DNA of 64,000 nt from assembly GCA_036023115.1 (NCBI GenBank), contig JAYKKT010000037.1, positions 1,618,001-1,682,000 on the forward strand. Reading direction: 5' to 3'. Positions 34,340 to 45,789 of this stretch are shown piece by piece. The notes under the pieces are model-generated. The model saw only the letters and a program-made list of their open reading frames with translations. It was not told where the DNA came from and searched no databases. Every line of letters begins with the position of its first letter. Position 1 is the first letter of the stretch. This DNA comes from Brasenia schreberi (taxonomy: Eukaryota > Streptophyta > Magnoliopsida > Nymphaeales > Cabombaceae). The translations under genes and the position numbers were made by a program.

Positions 34340-36239
34340 ATGCATTGATAAAGGATTCCCCACATTTCTTTTTAACTTTCCTTCCTAACTTGGGCATACA
34401 CTTCTTCAAGATTAGCATTAACCACAGATAACAACCTTCGGAGTTGATGAAAATCATTAAAAGTGTGGCCTTTATTCACAAATCAATCGAGTCTAATGAA
34501 TTATTGGTTGTTTGGACAACCAAAAACACGCCTCAAACCATGAAATTAACACATTCATTAATATAGCTCGATGATTGGAGACCATTGGATGAATAACATG
34601 TAGGAAATAACTGTAGAAATACATGCATAAGAAACTAATATGCAACAATTGTAAACATGCTCCTATCAATAACAACCACATATCCAAAGTAAGCTATGAA
34701 TAAATTGCATGAAAAATACAAGTAAAAATAATAATAAAAAAATAAACTTATCTATTTGAGTCGCCCTTGCAGGCTTGCCTAGATAAATTAGTGCCAAGAC
34801 ATGTTCCAAGCTCCAACCCTATCCACATAATAAGCAATGATGTTTTGTAATTCCTTGTGGGGAGTGATTTGTGACGGTAGCTTGATTAGTTCTTTCTTAC
34901 TAAAGAGAGAAACGAGTGGGATCAACACTTCACTCTCACTCATGGTGCTGCTGCCGACTAACTTGGGTGTTCCCCCCATTGGGTTCTTCTCCCTCAACTA
35001 AGTCTTTGGCCTGTTATCCGAAGAAAGGAGCCAATCATCAAACTAATTATGTACAAACTCAAAAAGGTCTACCTTAAGGTCGAGGTCTATGTTCATTTAA
35101 ATTATAGCCTCATATAATAGGTTTTCCAAAATTGTCTTAGTCAAGAAACACAACGGAAATATTAGTCGCTATTTATTTTATGAACATAAACAATGTGACT
35201 CCAAAGATTATTTTCTTTTATTAGCATTAACTTAATTGTTGATAGTACAACTTACCATGAAATGTTCTCCTTTATGGATGGCTATTCTGGTACAACCAGA
35301 TTAAGTTGCATTCAGTAGGATGATTTTCATTTACGAGCATTGACTTGATTGTTAATAGTACAACATGCTATGAAGTGCTCTCTTTTATGGATGATTACTT
35401 GGCCTATAACTAGATTAAGTTGCATTCATAAGTCCAATACAAGACCACAATCATAATTCCTTAAGGTACTTGTTACATGGTGATGTCCTTCAGACTCAAG
35501 AATTTTGAAACGATGTACCATGGGTTGTGATGATGATCTTCTCTATTCATATTCATAATCTCATTTAGACCAATGTAGATGACATCTTAGTTAAGTTTAG
35601 GAAACAAAGCCTCATGTTTAGATTCTTTCTCGTAGGTGTCTGACCTCTTGTGTCAGTACAATATCACACACTTGTTTTAGGTTGTCCTCAAATTCCTCTT
35701 TGTATGAGCTTCATGCACAAATCTAAAAGTTCTTTTGCAAATCTCCTCCTTTCTACTTCTTTTGCCAGTTTGCTACCTTTCGGTTTGAACCATTACATGA
35801 GTTATCCAATATTATCCTTAAAGAAACTAGGTGAACATACGTCTTGAACTTGAACCTTGGGTATAAATGTATATATTAGTAATAATATAATAAAAGACTA
35901 TAGCGCGATCTATAGGGATGATACATTAATGACCTGCATCCATATCCTGTATTATGATTGACTTTAGGGAACAACCCAATTCCCTTAGTGCGGCCACACA
36001 ATATCAATTACTTAGTTGGGCATCTTCAAGGATGTATTGCTAGCATCTTGTCCTAGGACTCGATCACATTCAAAGAATAATCTCTTGCCAAACTTGCAGT
36101 CATGACACTTTAGGTTTATAGGGGATAGACACAAAGATACTAAAAGTGTCACATAATACAAAGTGACATCCTATTCATCCAACAAATTGTTATTACCATA
36201 TTGAACCTATTTCATGTGATCTCCACTCAGTTAGGTTGA
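34340..36239. other. Probable flanking or terminal part of an old copia element
   Basis: Lies on the 3' side of the minus-strand copia pol remnant (36240-37720). A minus-strand frame at 34788-34997 (KLVGSSTMSESEVLIPLVSL) is not identified. No LTR pair could be matched by eye. Confidence 0.3.
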
Positions 36240-37720
36240 GTTGCTAATGTTTGCAAATAAATTGTGAGTTTCAATCTCATCCCCAACCTTAATTTCTCAA
36301 CTAAGGCTACTGATAGTCCCTTAGTCAAAGGATCAACTGTGTTATCTTTGGATCCAACAAAATCTACAATCATGACCCCATCAAACACAATATCCCTTAT
36401 AGACTTCAGTTTGACTTGGATGTGTCTCCGTTGCTTTTGGTTTACCTGAAACTACTAATCTTAGCAATTGTAGTCATGCTATCATAGTTTACTAAAATTG
36501 CAAGAAGCGGCTTCTTTATCATAGGTAAACTAGACATAAGTCCCTTAAGTCATTCAAATCTAGTGTTATCCAAAGCACATACTTCTACCTCAAAAGTAGA
36601 ACGAGTCAATATATTCAGTTTCTTGGATTTACAGGAATACCACTTTCATTCTTATATAAAGCTTTAGATGAATCATATCGGATCTTAACAGGTTTATAGT
36701 TTGTATATCTAAATCTCTCTAAAACTTTCTCAATATAGTGAGACTGAGATATTACTATACTATAAGTAGACCTTATAATTTTAAGCCCTAAAATCACATC
36801 AGTTACACCCATATCCTATCTCAAACTTAGTACATAAGAATGACTTAGTCTCATTTACTATTCTTATATTAGAACCAAACAATAATATATCATCTACGTA
36901 TAGACAAAGAATGATAAAAGCATTATTGATCAACTTGAAGTAGATATACTTATCATAATCATTAGAAACAAACCTAAAAGATGATATTACATAATCAAAC
37001 TTTTCATGCCATTGTTTAGGGGTTGGTTTCAAACCATATAATGATTTAACAAGCTTACACACCTTAGACTCATTTCTACGAGCCACAAATCCCTCTGGTT
37101 GATCCATATAAATTTTCTCATGGAGGTCACTATGTAAGAAAGCAATCTTCACATCCATTTGATGATTTGTATGGCCAGTGATATAAGTACTAGGATGGTG
37201 GTCATTCGAAAAACTGGATAATAGGTATCAAAATAATTTATTTATTTCTTTTATGTGTATCCCTTGACAACTAACCTGGTCTTGTACTTATTAATTATTC
37301 CGTCTGCATTCAGTTTCTTCTTAAAGATCAACTTGCAACCTATAATAGAACAACAAGGAGGCAAATCCACCAATTCCCAAGTACAATAGAACACTGGATT
37401 TCATCATTAACGACTTCTTTCCAAAACTTAACCTCGGGTGAGGTCATAGCCTGTTAAAAGGTGATAGGATCATCCCGACATTGAAAGTAACAAAGTCACT
37501 TCCAAAGTCCTTTGATATCTTAGGTTGCTTACTTCTCTTTGATTCAGTTATTTCCTCTGAGTCATCTAATATAAGAACAACACAATCAAGGTCACCCCTC
37601 ACATTTGTCAATCTTTCTATGTGATCAAGAATAAAACTAATAGTAGGATCAGAATCTCTAAAAAATATACTTTGAAAAACTCCAGTCTTTATGGAATAAA
37701 CCTAAGTCCCTCGTATGTTA
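36240..37720 (-). pseudogene. Copia pol remnant (RT and RNase H), copia 4
   Basis: Reverse transcriptase pieces on the minus strand: MDVKIAFLHSDLHEKIYMDQ, CKLVKSLYGLKPTPKQWHEK and CLYVDDILLFGSN (catalytic YVDD intact) at 36799-37158; VILGLKIIRSTYSIVISQSH and YIEKVLERFRY at 36615-36812. RNase H relics follow to about 36240 (STFEVEVCALDN, then ILLDPKITQLIL in a shifted frame, resembling the usual KDNLADPLTK block). Upstream, 37160-37720 holds a degenerate linker with integrase C-terminus. No LTRs were found. It is old and dead. Confidence 0.8.
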
Positions 37721-38269
37721 CTTTTAGACTTTGACTTTCATACATATATTCTTTATTTATTTAGGGATACCAACATGCATTAAATGCACATTAAATCCAA
37801 TAGAGAGAACCTAGGTTCAGTTGAGATGAGGCTTTGGAGGAATAGTTGGTGAACAATCAAAGTGTAGGATTCTTTCATTACTTTGCATTCCTTGCATTAC
37901 TTTGCAGAGCTCCATAGTTCCAAGCAGCCGCAGGATGACAAGCACTGAACCAATGAGCAAGATGTGCACCATTCATGAATGGTGGCACCCAGTTCAGATT
38001 CTGATGTAGTACGGGCCGGTGTGCAGTATTATGCAGAATGCATCTGAACCGGCCATCGAGAGAATGAAGGGCCAAGATCAGGACGGCCAGAAAGTGCACC
38101 ATCGATCTCACCATGTGGGCTCTTGACACCGGAGCTCGGTGCCTGATGTTCTGGACCTCAGCGGGGCCGGGGGGCGGAAATTCCAGCAAGTAATTTAGAT
38201 CTATTGACGGCAGACGCATGGAGCCGCTGTTGCGGGCAGAGTTGATGCCATAATCTTGAGCTTTCTCCC

Positions 38270-40962
38270 TTAGCCATATTGATGGTGTGATCTTGGTTCA
38301 TTATTGTTGTCATCCTGTTAAGTATAAAGTTACATGAATAGAAACAACAAATATATATAGAGAGAGAAAAATTAGTATATGCACACACTCATTCATGCTC
38401 AAAACTATTCAAAGATCTTTATTACATATTTAATGAAAATAGTGTATTAAATGCTTTTTAAATTCAAATATCTACAATTGCTCATGCCGATTGACGGATG
38501 AAAATGTTAAGCAGGTTTAAACATAGATGAGTATGCACATGAACGATATATATATTATATATAATCCCAAATGCTTTTGATATTAAGAAGCTTACTGATA
38601 TCAGAGTTGGCCACATGATACTCTCTTCCCGCCCAGTTACCGGGGACTAGAAGACCCAAAGTTCTATCCGCCCCTTAGGGTAATTGCACGACTTGCGGCA
38701 CAAAATTGTGGTTTGGGTATATATATACGTGTCCCTCATCCGATCCATTACAGAGACTTTTGAATAGGTCATCAATTTTGGGTAATGTATGCATTGAGGG
38801 TTGTTGTAATCAGCTGTTCTTCATTCATATGGTTGGTTCTTAAGTGCACTCATGCCAAATAGATTTTATTTTAAGTTCAATTTTTTTATGAACCGATACT
38901 TCATTAGAACATTGTGCGTCATCATTTTCACCTGCATTGAGGAGCCCCATGAAATGGGGAAGTCATCACATCACACTAGCTGCTCTTGTTATTACTAAGC
39001 AACAAGAGAAGAAGTACCTGGGGTTATGATGGTATAAAATAAAAGAACTCAGCTAACCAATCTCAAAGCCATTCAGCATAACTATGATATGTGATTAACT
39101 AAACTATGGCTTGCATAGTAAAATTGACAACATAAGCCTAGAGGTGTAATCAAGCTAAGATGAACTCAAGTATACCTAAGCTTGACTCTGAAATTCTTGG
39201 CTCGAGCTTGAATCTCCAATCGAGATTGGCTCAAACTGTACTCGACGACTCGAGTTTGAGCTCGCTAGCCTTAAGTTCATTGGGCTAATAACAAAAGAAA
39301 GAAACAGAGAGAGTGGATCCAAGGGAGAGGGAGAGGGAGAGGGAGAGGGAGAAACTAAGTTAAAAGTGGGAATGGAGAGGAGAAGGCTCGGTGGGTAAGA
39401 TTAGTTATATATTATATATGTAAAGCTCAAGTAGGCTCGCGAGCTACTCGAGCCGAGTATTAGTGGGATGTATATTTGATCGAAGGGATTACTTTTTTTA
39501 ACTGTTATAATCAGGACAAAACCATCTCTGGTTCTCCCGTCTTCAGTAGTAGTGTTGTATTCAATGTAATTTGGTAATGTATTTAATACACTTATGACAT
39601 AATATTAGTGTGGTTAAGAAAACCCATCCCAGTAACCATTTTCTACCAATATATGTCAAGCTCGAGTGGATCTTAGCTCAAGGTCAACAAGATTGAGTCG
39701 AGTTTCAGTTATCTCGAGCCCATCTTCAGTAGCTCGCTAGAAGCTCACTCACTTATGCCCTACATAATCGACTTCAAAATCAGTTAGTTATATGCGATGT
39801 AGGTAGACATGGCCTGTTCCAACCGGAACCGATATGGGCCAGGAACCAGGCCCAAACCGGAACCGAAGGTTTGGTCTGGTATTTTAAATTTTTTATAGAT
39901 TTTAAAATTTTCAATTAAAATATCGGTTTTGGACTCAAACCGGAGCCGTCCTAGAACCGGCCGTTTGGAACCTCTGTTTCTGGTTTACCCAGAACCATAC
40001 ATGTCTAGACGTAGGTATCTCAACCCGAAAACTGATTGTCATGGTGAAAGGGTAGGTCTCCAACATCTTTTCAGAAAGCTTGAAGATCTTTAGAAGTAAA
40101 TAGAATCAATTAGATTCCAAGTACTTACTGTGTTCTCGTCATTATCCTTGTTGTCACTGCTATCCTCATGAACGTCAGCATTGTGATCATGGACATAATC
40201 CTTCGGCATTTCTTGTATTCTCGTATATTAGCAACAAGTGATAGTAACAAACAAAGTATTTCCATTAACAGCAGGTAGATTATATATTACCGAACTCACC
40301 TTGGAGTGAATTACAATCATCTTTGAGGAAACTTCAGCGTCTTCATGGACACCGAAACAAAACGTAATAGTGAATGACATTAATCTGATTCAAACAGATA
40401 TATGTATGAAATGAGCAGTGGCTACTCTCCAGATCACAATGACCCCTAATACTCAAAGCTTCTGTATACAAACAGTCAATATTTGAGATCGTGTGGCTTG
40501 TGTGAGATAACTCCATCATACAGCACATGCACACAAACACGGGCGCACACACACACGCACTCACGCGCACAGAGAGAAAGAGGTTTCGTACACGTTTAAC
40601 AGTTCATGCTTTTCCTCTAGCATTAAAGGATAAGCACTCCCTTCGTTGCTGATCTGATCATCAATAGAACTACTGCACTTGGATAAACTTGACGTAGCTG
40701 GAGTTGGTGGTGCAGTAGTAAAGGTTGGAGGATCATTAGGAACTATATTAAGGTTCACATTCAATGATAAACCCTCCGTTTTAGAACTTTCATTCTCCAA
40801 GTCTCGGTGTTCATCAACAGTCACTTTGATGCCTCCTGCTTCAGCATTTACTTCTTTCGACGTTTCAGCTTGATCCAACAAGATAGAGTGGCCTGATGTC
40901 TCTGTGTGGGGAGACGCAGTGAGTGCATTAGCAGCATCTTTCAGGTTATGTGAATCAGCGTC
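38270..40962 (-). CDS. Unidentified plant gene, 3' four exons, acidic C-terminus
   Basis: Exon A 40962-40592 (after cttgcag, donor gtacga), B 40331-40300 (donor gtgagt), C 40211-40129 (donor gtaagt), D 38314-38270 (after taacag, stop TAA at 38272-38270). All phases agree. The joined frame reads DADSHNLKDAANALTASPHT..., SLNVNLNIVPNDPPTFTTAP..., DDQISNEGSAYPLMLEEKHE, LLNVFLKDDCNSLQEMPKDY, then an acidic, Asn- and Asp-rich end (VHEDSSDNKDNDENTDDNNN, EPRSHHQYG). The sequence is low in hydrophobic residues, Ser/Thr/Pro-rich in the middle, probably disordered, with no motif I can name. The 5' part is not located; it would lie above 41000. The last intron (38315-40128) contains a MITE (39804-40007). 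Exon B is only 32 nt. Confidence 0.55.
39328..39353. repeat. (GGGAGA)n microsatellite
   Basis: Four to five units of gggaga within the last intron of the gene at 38270-40962. Confidence 0.85.
39804..40007. mobile_element. GGTTC-rich hAT-like MITE (204 bp)
   Basis: Ends TAGACATG and CATGTCTA (perfect 8-bp inverted repeat). Flanks gatgtagg (39796-39803) and gacgtagg (40008-40015) form an 8-bp duplication with one mismatch. The interior consists mainly of aaccgg/ccggaacc motifs. Related copies or relics: 30207-30474, 47200-47640 and 50040-50200. Confidence 0.8.
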
Positions 40963-41329
40963 CTGCAAGTAAGATGTTAGAAGGACGATTTCTGCACAAA
41001 GGAGTTAAAGAGATTACCAAATTCAATATAAAAATTTAATTTGTTGATCACATCGATAACAATAAAAAGTGATCCTTAATATTTTGTCTTCTCTTTGTTT
41101 TTCCAAATATGAAGAGCTCTTACCAAGGATTTAATCACCTAGAGGACCTAAACCCTATCAGGTCAACATTTGGTGATACGCACATCGTCTCAATTAGGAG
41201 AACAACGGATTTTTCAACCCTCTAATGATTTCTCATAGGTGAAGCACGTATTCATTTAGGGGACTGGCTGAAAGAGAAGCTACCTTATTAATGTCATTCC
41301 TTCCATAACAACCTCTCATTTTAAGTTGT

Positions 41330-41660
41330 CCTCATCTAGTATAAGGAGGTTATTAGAAATAAATTGGGAATAGTATCAATAGGGGATAAAATGAAGAAAA
41401 ATAGTTTAAGATGGTTTGAAATGTAGAAAGATACTCGAGGACGCTCCTGTAGTAAGAAGATGTGAAAAACTAGATTGTTAAAATGTAAAAGAGAAAGAGG
41501 ATGATCACAAAAGTGTTAAAAAAACAATAAAGAATGACCTAATTTATATTGAGTTAGCTGCTAGCATGGCACATGATAGGGCCCTGTGGAAACAAAGAAT
41601 CTATGTAGCCAACCCCAACTAGTATGAGAAAAGGCTTAATTGTTGTTGTTGTTGTTGTAT
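41330..41660 (+). mobile_element. RTE LINE 3' fragment
   Basis: Degenerate C-terminal coding region followed by tgtggaaacaaagaatctat, gtagccaaccccaact and aaaaggcttaattgttgttg with a TTG tail ending at 41659. Confidence 0.75.
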
Positions 41661-41754
41661 CGGTAACTGCTAGTTAAACATCATAATGTTTTCATTATAT
41701 GGTAATATTCAATTGATGGAGTTGAAGCTTGTTACATAAATTTCTTCAACTAAA

Positions 41755-42290
41755 TAAACAACAGCAACAGCCAAACCTTTTCTCACATTAGGTGCGGTCG
41801 GGTACATGAATTGTTTAATCTCATAAAGCAAGATACTATTGTATAATATCAATAATTATCTTCAAAAAGTAATATTATGTTCAAAAGCTTCTTTTCAATA
41901 CTTCAAGAGTTTTCCTCTAGTTCTTTCTTTTAGAATATTAGCTTTCTTTGGTCATCTCTTTGTATGGTTAAATCATCTGATGCATGTCATTATCATCTTA
42001 TCTTCTATTGATGACACTAATATTTTCTCTAATAACCTCATTATGATACCATCGTTCATTTTGTGACCACACATCCACCTAAACATTTTAATTTCATGTT
42101 AGTGATTGATTACCCAACACTCAACACCATATAATATTGTTTTTCTAACCACTACTTTTATAATATTTATTTTTCAATTTTAGTGAAATCTTTTCATCAT
42201 ATAAAACCTGTGAGACATTTCTCAATTTTAGCCAACCTATGTTGATTCTATGTATAATATCCTCATCAATCTTGAATTAAGTTATCCCAA
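41755..42290 (-). mobile_element. RTE LINE 3' fragment, opposite orientation
   Basis: Minus-strand copy starting with a CAA-rich tail (41757-41775) and ggtgcggtcgggtacatgaa. The coding part shows the same order of blocks as the LINE at 22904-25786 (for example cccaacactcaacaccata near 42113). It stands tail to tail with 41330-41660. Confidence 0.65.
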
Positions 42291-42438
42291 TTCATATGCC
42301 GTATTTAATAAACGGTGTTAAGAATACACAAAAATACATCCGAAATCAAAATATTCTTTTTGAATAGTAAAAAGAAAAAGATAAACATGAAACAATGTGC
42401 ACACACATGGGATTCAAACTTCTCTCTCTCTCTCTCTG

Positions 42439-42470
<32 letters not shown>

Positions 42471-42689
42471 ATGGAGAGAGTTTATGCAAAAACATGGTAT
42501 TCAAAATTCGACTTCAACGTTCACATGTGCATTACAGAAGCCTTCGAGTACTCGCAACCAACAGTGCTATCAAACCTGACCATGAAAAGGGACATATCGG
42601 TCTATGGGCCCTTTGACAGCTGGTCAAGTGTTTGATCCTTGATGGTTTTCCCTGCAGTTAATTCTGCCAAAAAAGAATTGGAAGGCCTC
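42291..42689. other. Intergenic DNA with CT/TA microsatellite
   Basis: A CT run passes into a TA run at about 42421-42471. The open frame over it (from 42315) is created by the repeat. No gene is recognised. Confidence 0.5.
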
Positions 42690-42800
42690 CCCAATATACC
42701 AACAATAACTCACTTTGGCTGCGGGATTGATTCACAAGTTGAAGGTAATGAGTTTGATAATGAGAGCGTGCATTTGGCTCTGGCCTACCCAATCTACCAA
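42690..42800 (+). repeat. tRNA-derived SINE-like copy
   Basis: Box A-like ataactcactttggctgcgg, then gattcacaagttgaaggtaa, tgagtttgata (box B) and the end ggcctacccaatctaccaac. Confidence 0.55.
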
Positions 42801-43329
42801 CAAAAAGAACAATATGAAAGGCCTCATTTGTGCTCATTTTTTACTATTTGAGTACTTCGAATTAATGCTTATTGGAACTCATCTGTTGAATTGCTTTACA
42901 AACTTAACTATGTGAATGGTATGAACCCTCTTTTGGATCATCTTAGATGATTTGGTAATGCATTCATTCGGATCATACTTATTTGAAAAGACGAAGTAAT
43001 ATTGTTTTTTGTATATTTTTCTCTTATTTTATTCTGAAAAAGGATTTTTTTTATAATCTTCATTCCGAGAAAGCAATTTTGGTAGGCATGGAGTGGTCAT
43101 CATAAGCATGTTGAAGGCAAGCACTACTACTAAGTAAACCCCTACCGGTTATATTATCATAAAAAAATGATATACAAATTATACAATCTGTCATCGTTTG
43201 GAGGATTATCCTTCTAAGATTCGTCCACACAAAATTTATCTTACTTAGCTAAAATGATGGTCTCAAAGTTAGAATTGCATTTGAGTTCAGAAATGTCAAA
43301 AATATAAAGAATAATACAATCTGCACGTT

Positions 43330-43675
43330 GAGTGTTAGCTCAACGACAGCATGCCTTGGCCCTGATACTGCTGGTGGAGAGTTCGGAGTGCTTTTGTGGG
43401 TGTGTGTTAGGCTTTGGCCTCATCTTGTAACCAAAAAAAAAACACAATGTTGCTGCCTTAGTTATACTTGGTAGTGGGTTCGATCTGAGAGGCATGCATG
43501 CTTAATTCATTCTCTCAGTTGTAATCCAAAAAGGAAAAACTTATGAATTTCTGACAAGAACTAGGTCATCTGGCTAGAGAGTGGACTCATAAGTTGGAGG
43601 TCATGAGTTTGATACATACGGGCATGAATCTTTTTTTGGCCTCCCCATTCTACCGAAAGAAAGTATATCGATCAA
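43330..43675 (+). repeat. Cluster of three SINE-like copies
   Basis: 43330-43440: gttagctcaacgacagc ... ggctttggcctcatcttgta plus A run. 43445-43540: tgctgccttagttatacttg, gggttcgatctgagaggc. 43550-43675: tctggctagagagtggactc (box A), ggtcatgagtttgata (box B), ttggcctccccattctaccg. All point the same way and share the 3' block with the copies at 4025 and 30605. Confidence 0.55.
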
Positions 43676-43922
43676 TAATCCATTTAAAGTGAAAAAGCTA
43701 CATTGAGGGAGGATTCATGGTTGGTAAGTTGACTCTAACATTTTCACAGTTTGATTCATGTGATCAAGGGAGAAGATTTGAATAGAAAAAGTGAGTGTAA
43801 TATAGAAAGTATAATGGTGCAATGTTGTTTTTTTTATTCAAATCTTCACCATTGATTACGTGAATCGAACGGTTAAGATGTTTGAGAAGATTTAAGTATG
43901 AATCAAAATTGAGCATAGAACA

Positions 43923-43923
<1 letters not shown>

Positions 43924-43956
<33 letters not shown>

Positions 43957-43961
43957 CTATA
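43924..43961. repeat. (CT)n(CTAT)n microsatellite
   Basis: A CT run followed by CTAT repeats. It directly replaces the expected 3' half of the U2 snRNA gene next to it. Confidence 0.95.
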
Positions 43962-43962
43962 A

Positions 43963-44062
43963 TTAATTCAATATCATGTGATTCAATGAACCACGTATCA
44001 GATATTAAACTGATAAGAACAGATACTACACTTGATCTTAGCCAAAAGGCCGAGAAAGGTAT
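43963..44062 (-). ncRNA. U2 spliceosomal snRNA gene, 3'-truncated
   Basis: Minus strand from 44062: ATACCTTTCTCGGCCTTTTG and onward through GTGTAGTATCTGTTCTTATC to stem IIb (GTGGTTCATTGAATCAC). U2 pairs with the intron branch site; the recognition sequence GTAGTA is intact at about U2 position 34-39. Similarity holds for about 100 nt, including stems I and IIa, then ends just before the Sm-binding run; stem-loops III and IV are absent. A full plant U2 is about 196 nt. The remaining sequence is a CTAT/CT repeat. Upstream, plant promoter elements are well placed. Without the Sm site a stable snRNP is not expected, so it is probably a recent pseudogene. Confidence 0.9.
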
Positions 44063-44087
44063 GCTCACTCTAGTGGCTCATTGCCAC

Positions 44088-44096
44088 TTTTATATT
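44088..44096 (-). promoter_or_regulatory. TATA box of the U2 gene
   Basis: AATATAAAAG on the minus strand, centred about 30 bp upstream of the U2 start, as in plant pol II snRNA genes. Confidence 0.8.
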
Positions 44097-44127
44097 TGCT
44101 GTGTGCATTGTCGCTTTGTTGATGGAC

Positions 44128-44138
44128 CGATGTGGGAC
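44128..44138 (-). promoter_or_regulatory. USE of the U2 gene
   Basis: GTCCCACATCG on the minus strand matches the plant snRNA upstream sequence element (RTCCCACATCG). About 31 bp separate it from the TATA box, the pol II-type spacing (pol III snRNA genes have about ten fewer). Confidence 0.9.
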
Positions 44139-45789
44139 TCTTATGCAGCAACAGAAAAACAAATTCAACGCTGGGAAAGCATCAAATTAAAATTATTCTT
44201 CAATTGGTAATCCACAAGTTCAATACATGTTAATTGGTTTCATTGTGTAGTTACAAACTTAAATTGAGTTCTACACATTATGAACTAAGGTTGTTGGGCC
44301 TTAGCTATCTTTGCTTCATGTTATATGCAGAAAAAGCAGACTAAATGCGTTCTGCTTGAGGTTATGTCTAGACTCTAAAGAATAAAGTCTATTTAGCTTG
44401 AAAGCAAAGAAAGCAAGACTAAATTAAACAAAGTGTCATCCAAGGTTGAATCAGGAATGCAAAATAGGAACTTGAAGTTGCAACTTGGTAGAGGCTGGAG
44501 AGTGGCAGAATATGTTAGCTAGTTAATTCCAAAATCCATGAATAGTGTATTTTCAGTGAAGTTACCTCACTCCAATGTTTTGTTATGCTAAATCTGATAT
44601 TATGAGCTGTTTTTCATGTTTTGTTCATCTTAGGAGGATCATGTATGGTCAAAATAACAATAACTTACGAGTTTTAAAAAGTGTTGCTTTTGGGGTAATT
44701 ATTCAATGACCAAAAAGCTAGCAGAAGCTCTGCTGCTTGTTAACTAGGGTGATATTAAGGTTCATCACTAAGACAACACACCAGTCAAGCATCCAACCCA
44801 TGTACTTAATTAATTCTATTTGGTTGTTATAGGAAGGAATTGTTGAATTTGATTATCACACTTCAAAACCAAGTTACGATGAAACACACTCGAATAATCA
44901 ATTGTTCCTTGCATTAAGGTGTTAGTCACATCAGAACACAGCAGGAGGTAGAAGACCATAAATAAATATTTTGACTCTAGCAATTAGATGATCTTCATCT
45001 AGAATAATAAAAAGGTTAAACGACATTTCTTCATCCAGAATTCCTGATACATATAAGCCTGAGGGTCCCAATCCAATTTCAAGCTACCACGCTGAAACCA
45101 TATTTAATATCACATGGGACAAATGGACAATGTACAGTGTATTAATGGAGTATTGTTGACTGGTAATGTTAATTCAATCATGAGATATCACATTTGAATT
45201 TTAAAATAGTTGTTAAGAGTTCAATTTTGCTAAACTTTCAGCGTAAAAAATCCAAAAAAAAAAATGATATACAATATGTTAGACTAATGACCTATAAAAC
45301 TTTTCTAAAATACTTCTTTGCTAATGGGTGTAATCATTTTGTTTACTTCAATTGATAATATTTCAATATAGATGTATGGTTATCTATCTAATGACAAGAT
45401 AGAGTATATGTCTTGTCATGAATGACATAAGTATGAAATTTGTGATTTTGACTATGTTAAATATGAATGAAAAATGAGCTTTAAAACATGTATGCTAATG
45501 TATGTGTAATCACAAAAACGAAAATTGCCTTGCTCTCCCATTTTCCTCTCCCTCTCAATTTTATGGTTTTATGTCCTTTATGATTCTACGCTATGTGCAT
45601 GTTTTAACTATGTATGGTATCTATGAAGAAACATGTGTTCTTATGGTAAATGACAACAAATGAATCAAGTAAAAATTGAGAGTTTAAACACTTATGAGTG
45701 ATCAAATGGCTTCATGAGGAATGCAATCTTTGTCTTTTCTTTGTTCTTCAATTTTAGGAAGGGAAAATTATCACGTATAGGTTGTCAAA
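44139..45789. other. Intergenic DNA, nothing recognised
   Basis: AT-rich, no open frame of note, no repeat matched to the families above. Confidence 0.6.

Noticed and set aside
37878..38219. 113-codon minus-strand frame in a GC-rich patch (PPFMNGAHLAHWFSACHPAAAWNY)
   Set aside because: It lies just past the stop of the gene at 38270-40962, probably in its 3' UTR or intergenic DNA. No splice sites, motif or start context support it.
42315..42635. 106-codon plus-strand frame
   Set aside because: It passes through a CT/TA microsatellite (SLSLSVSLSLSIYIYI); no domain.
43986..44210. 74-codon plus-strand frame
   Set aside because: It is antisense to the U2 snRNA gene and its promoter.
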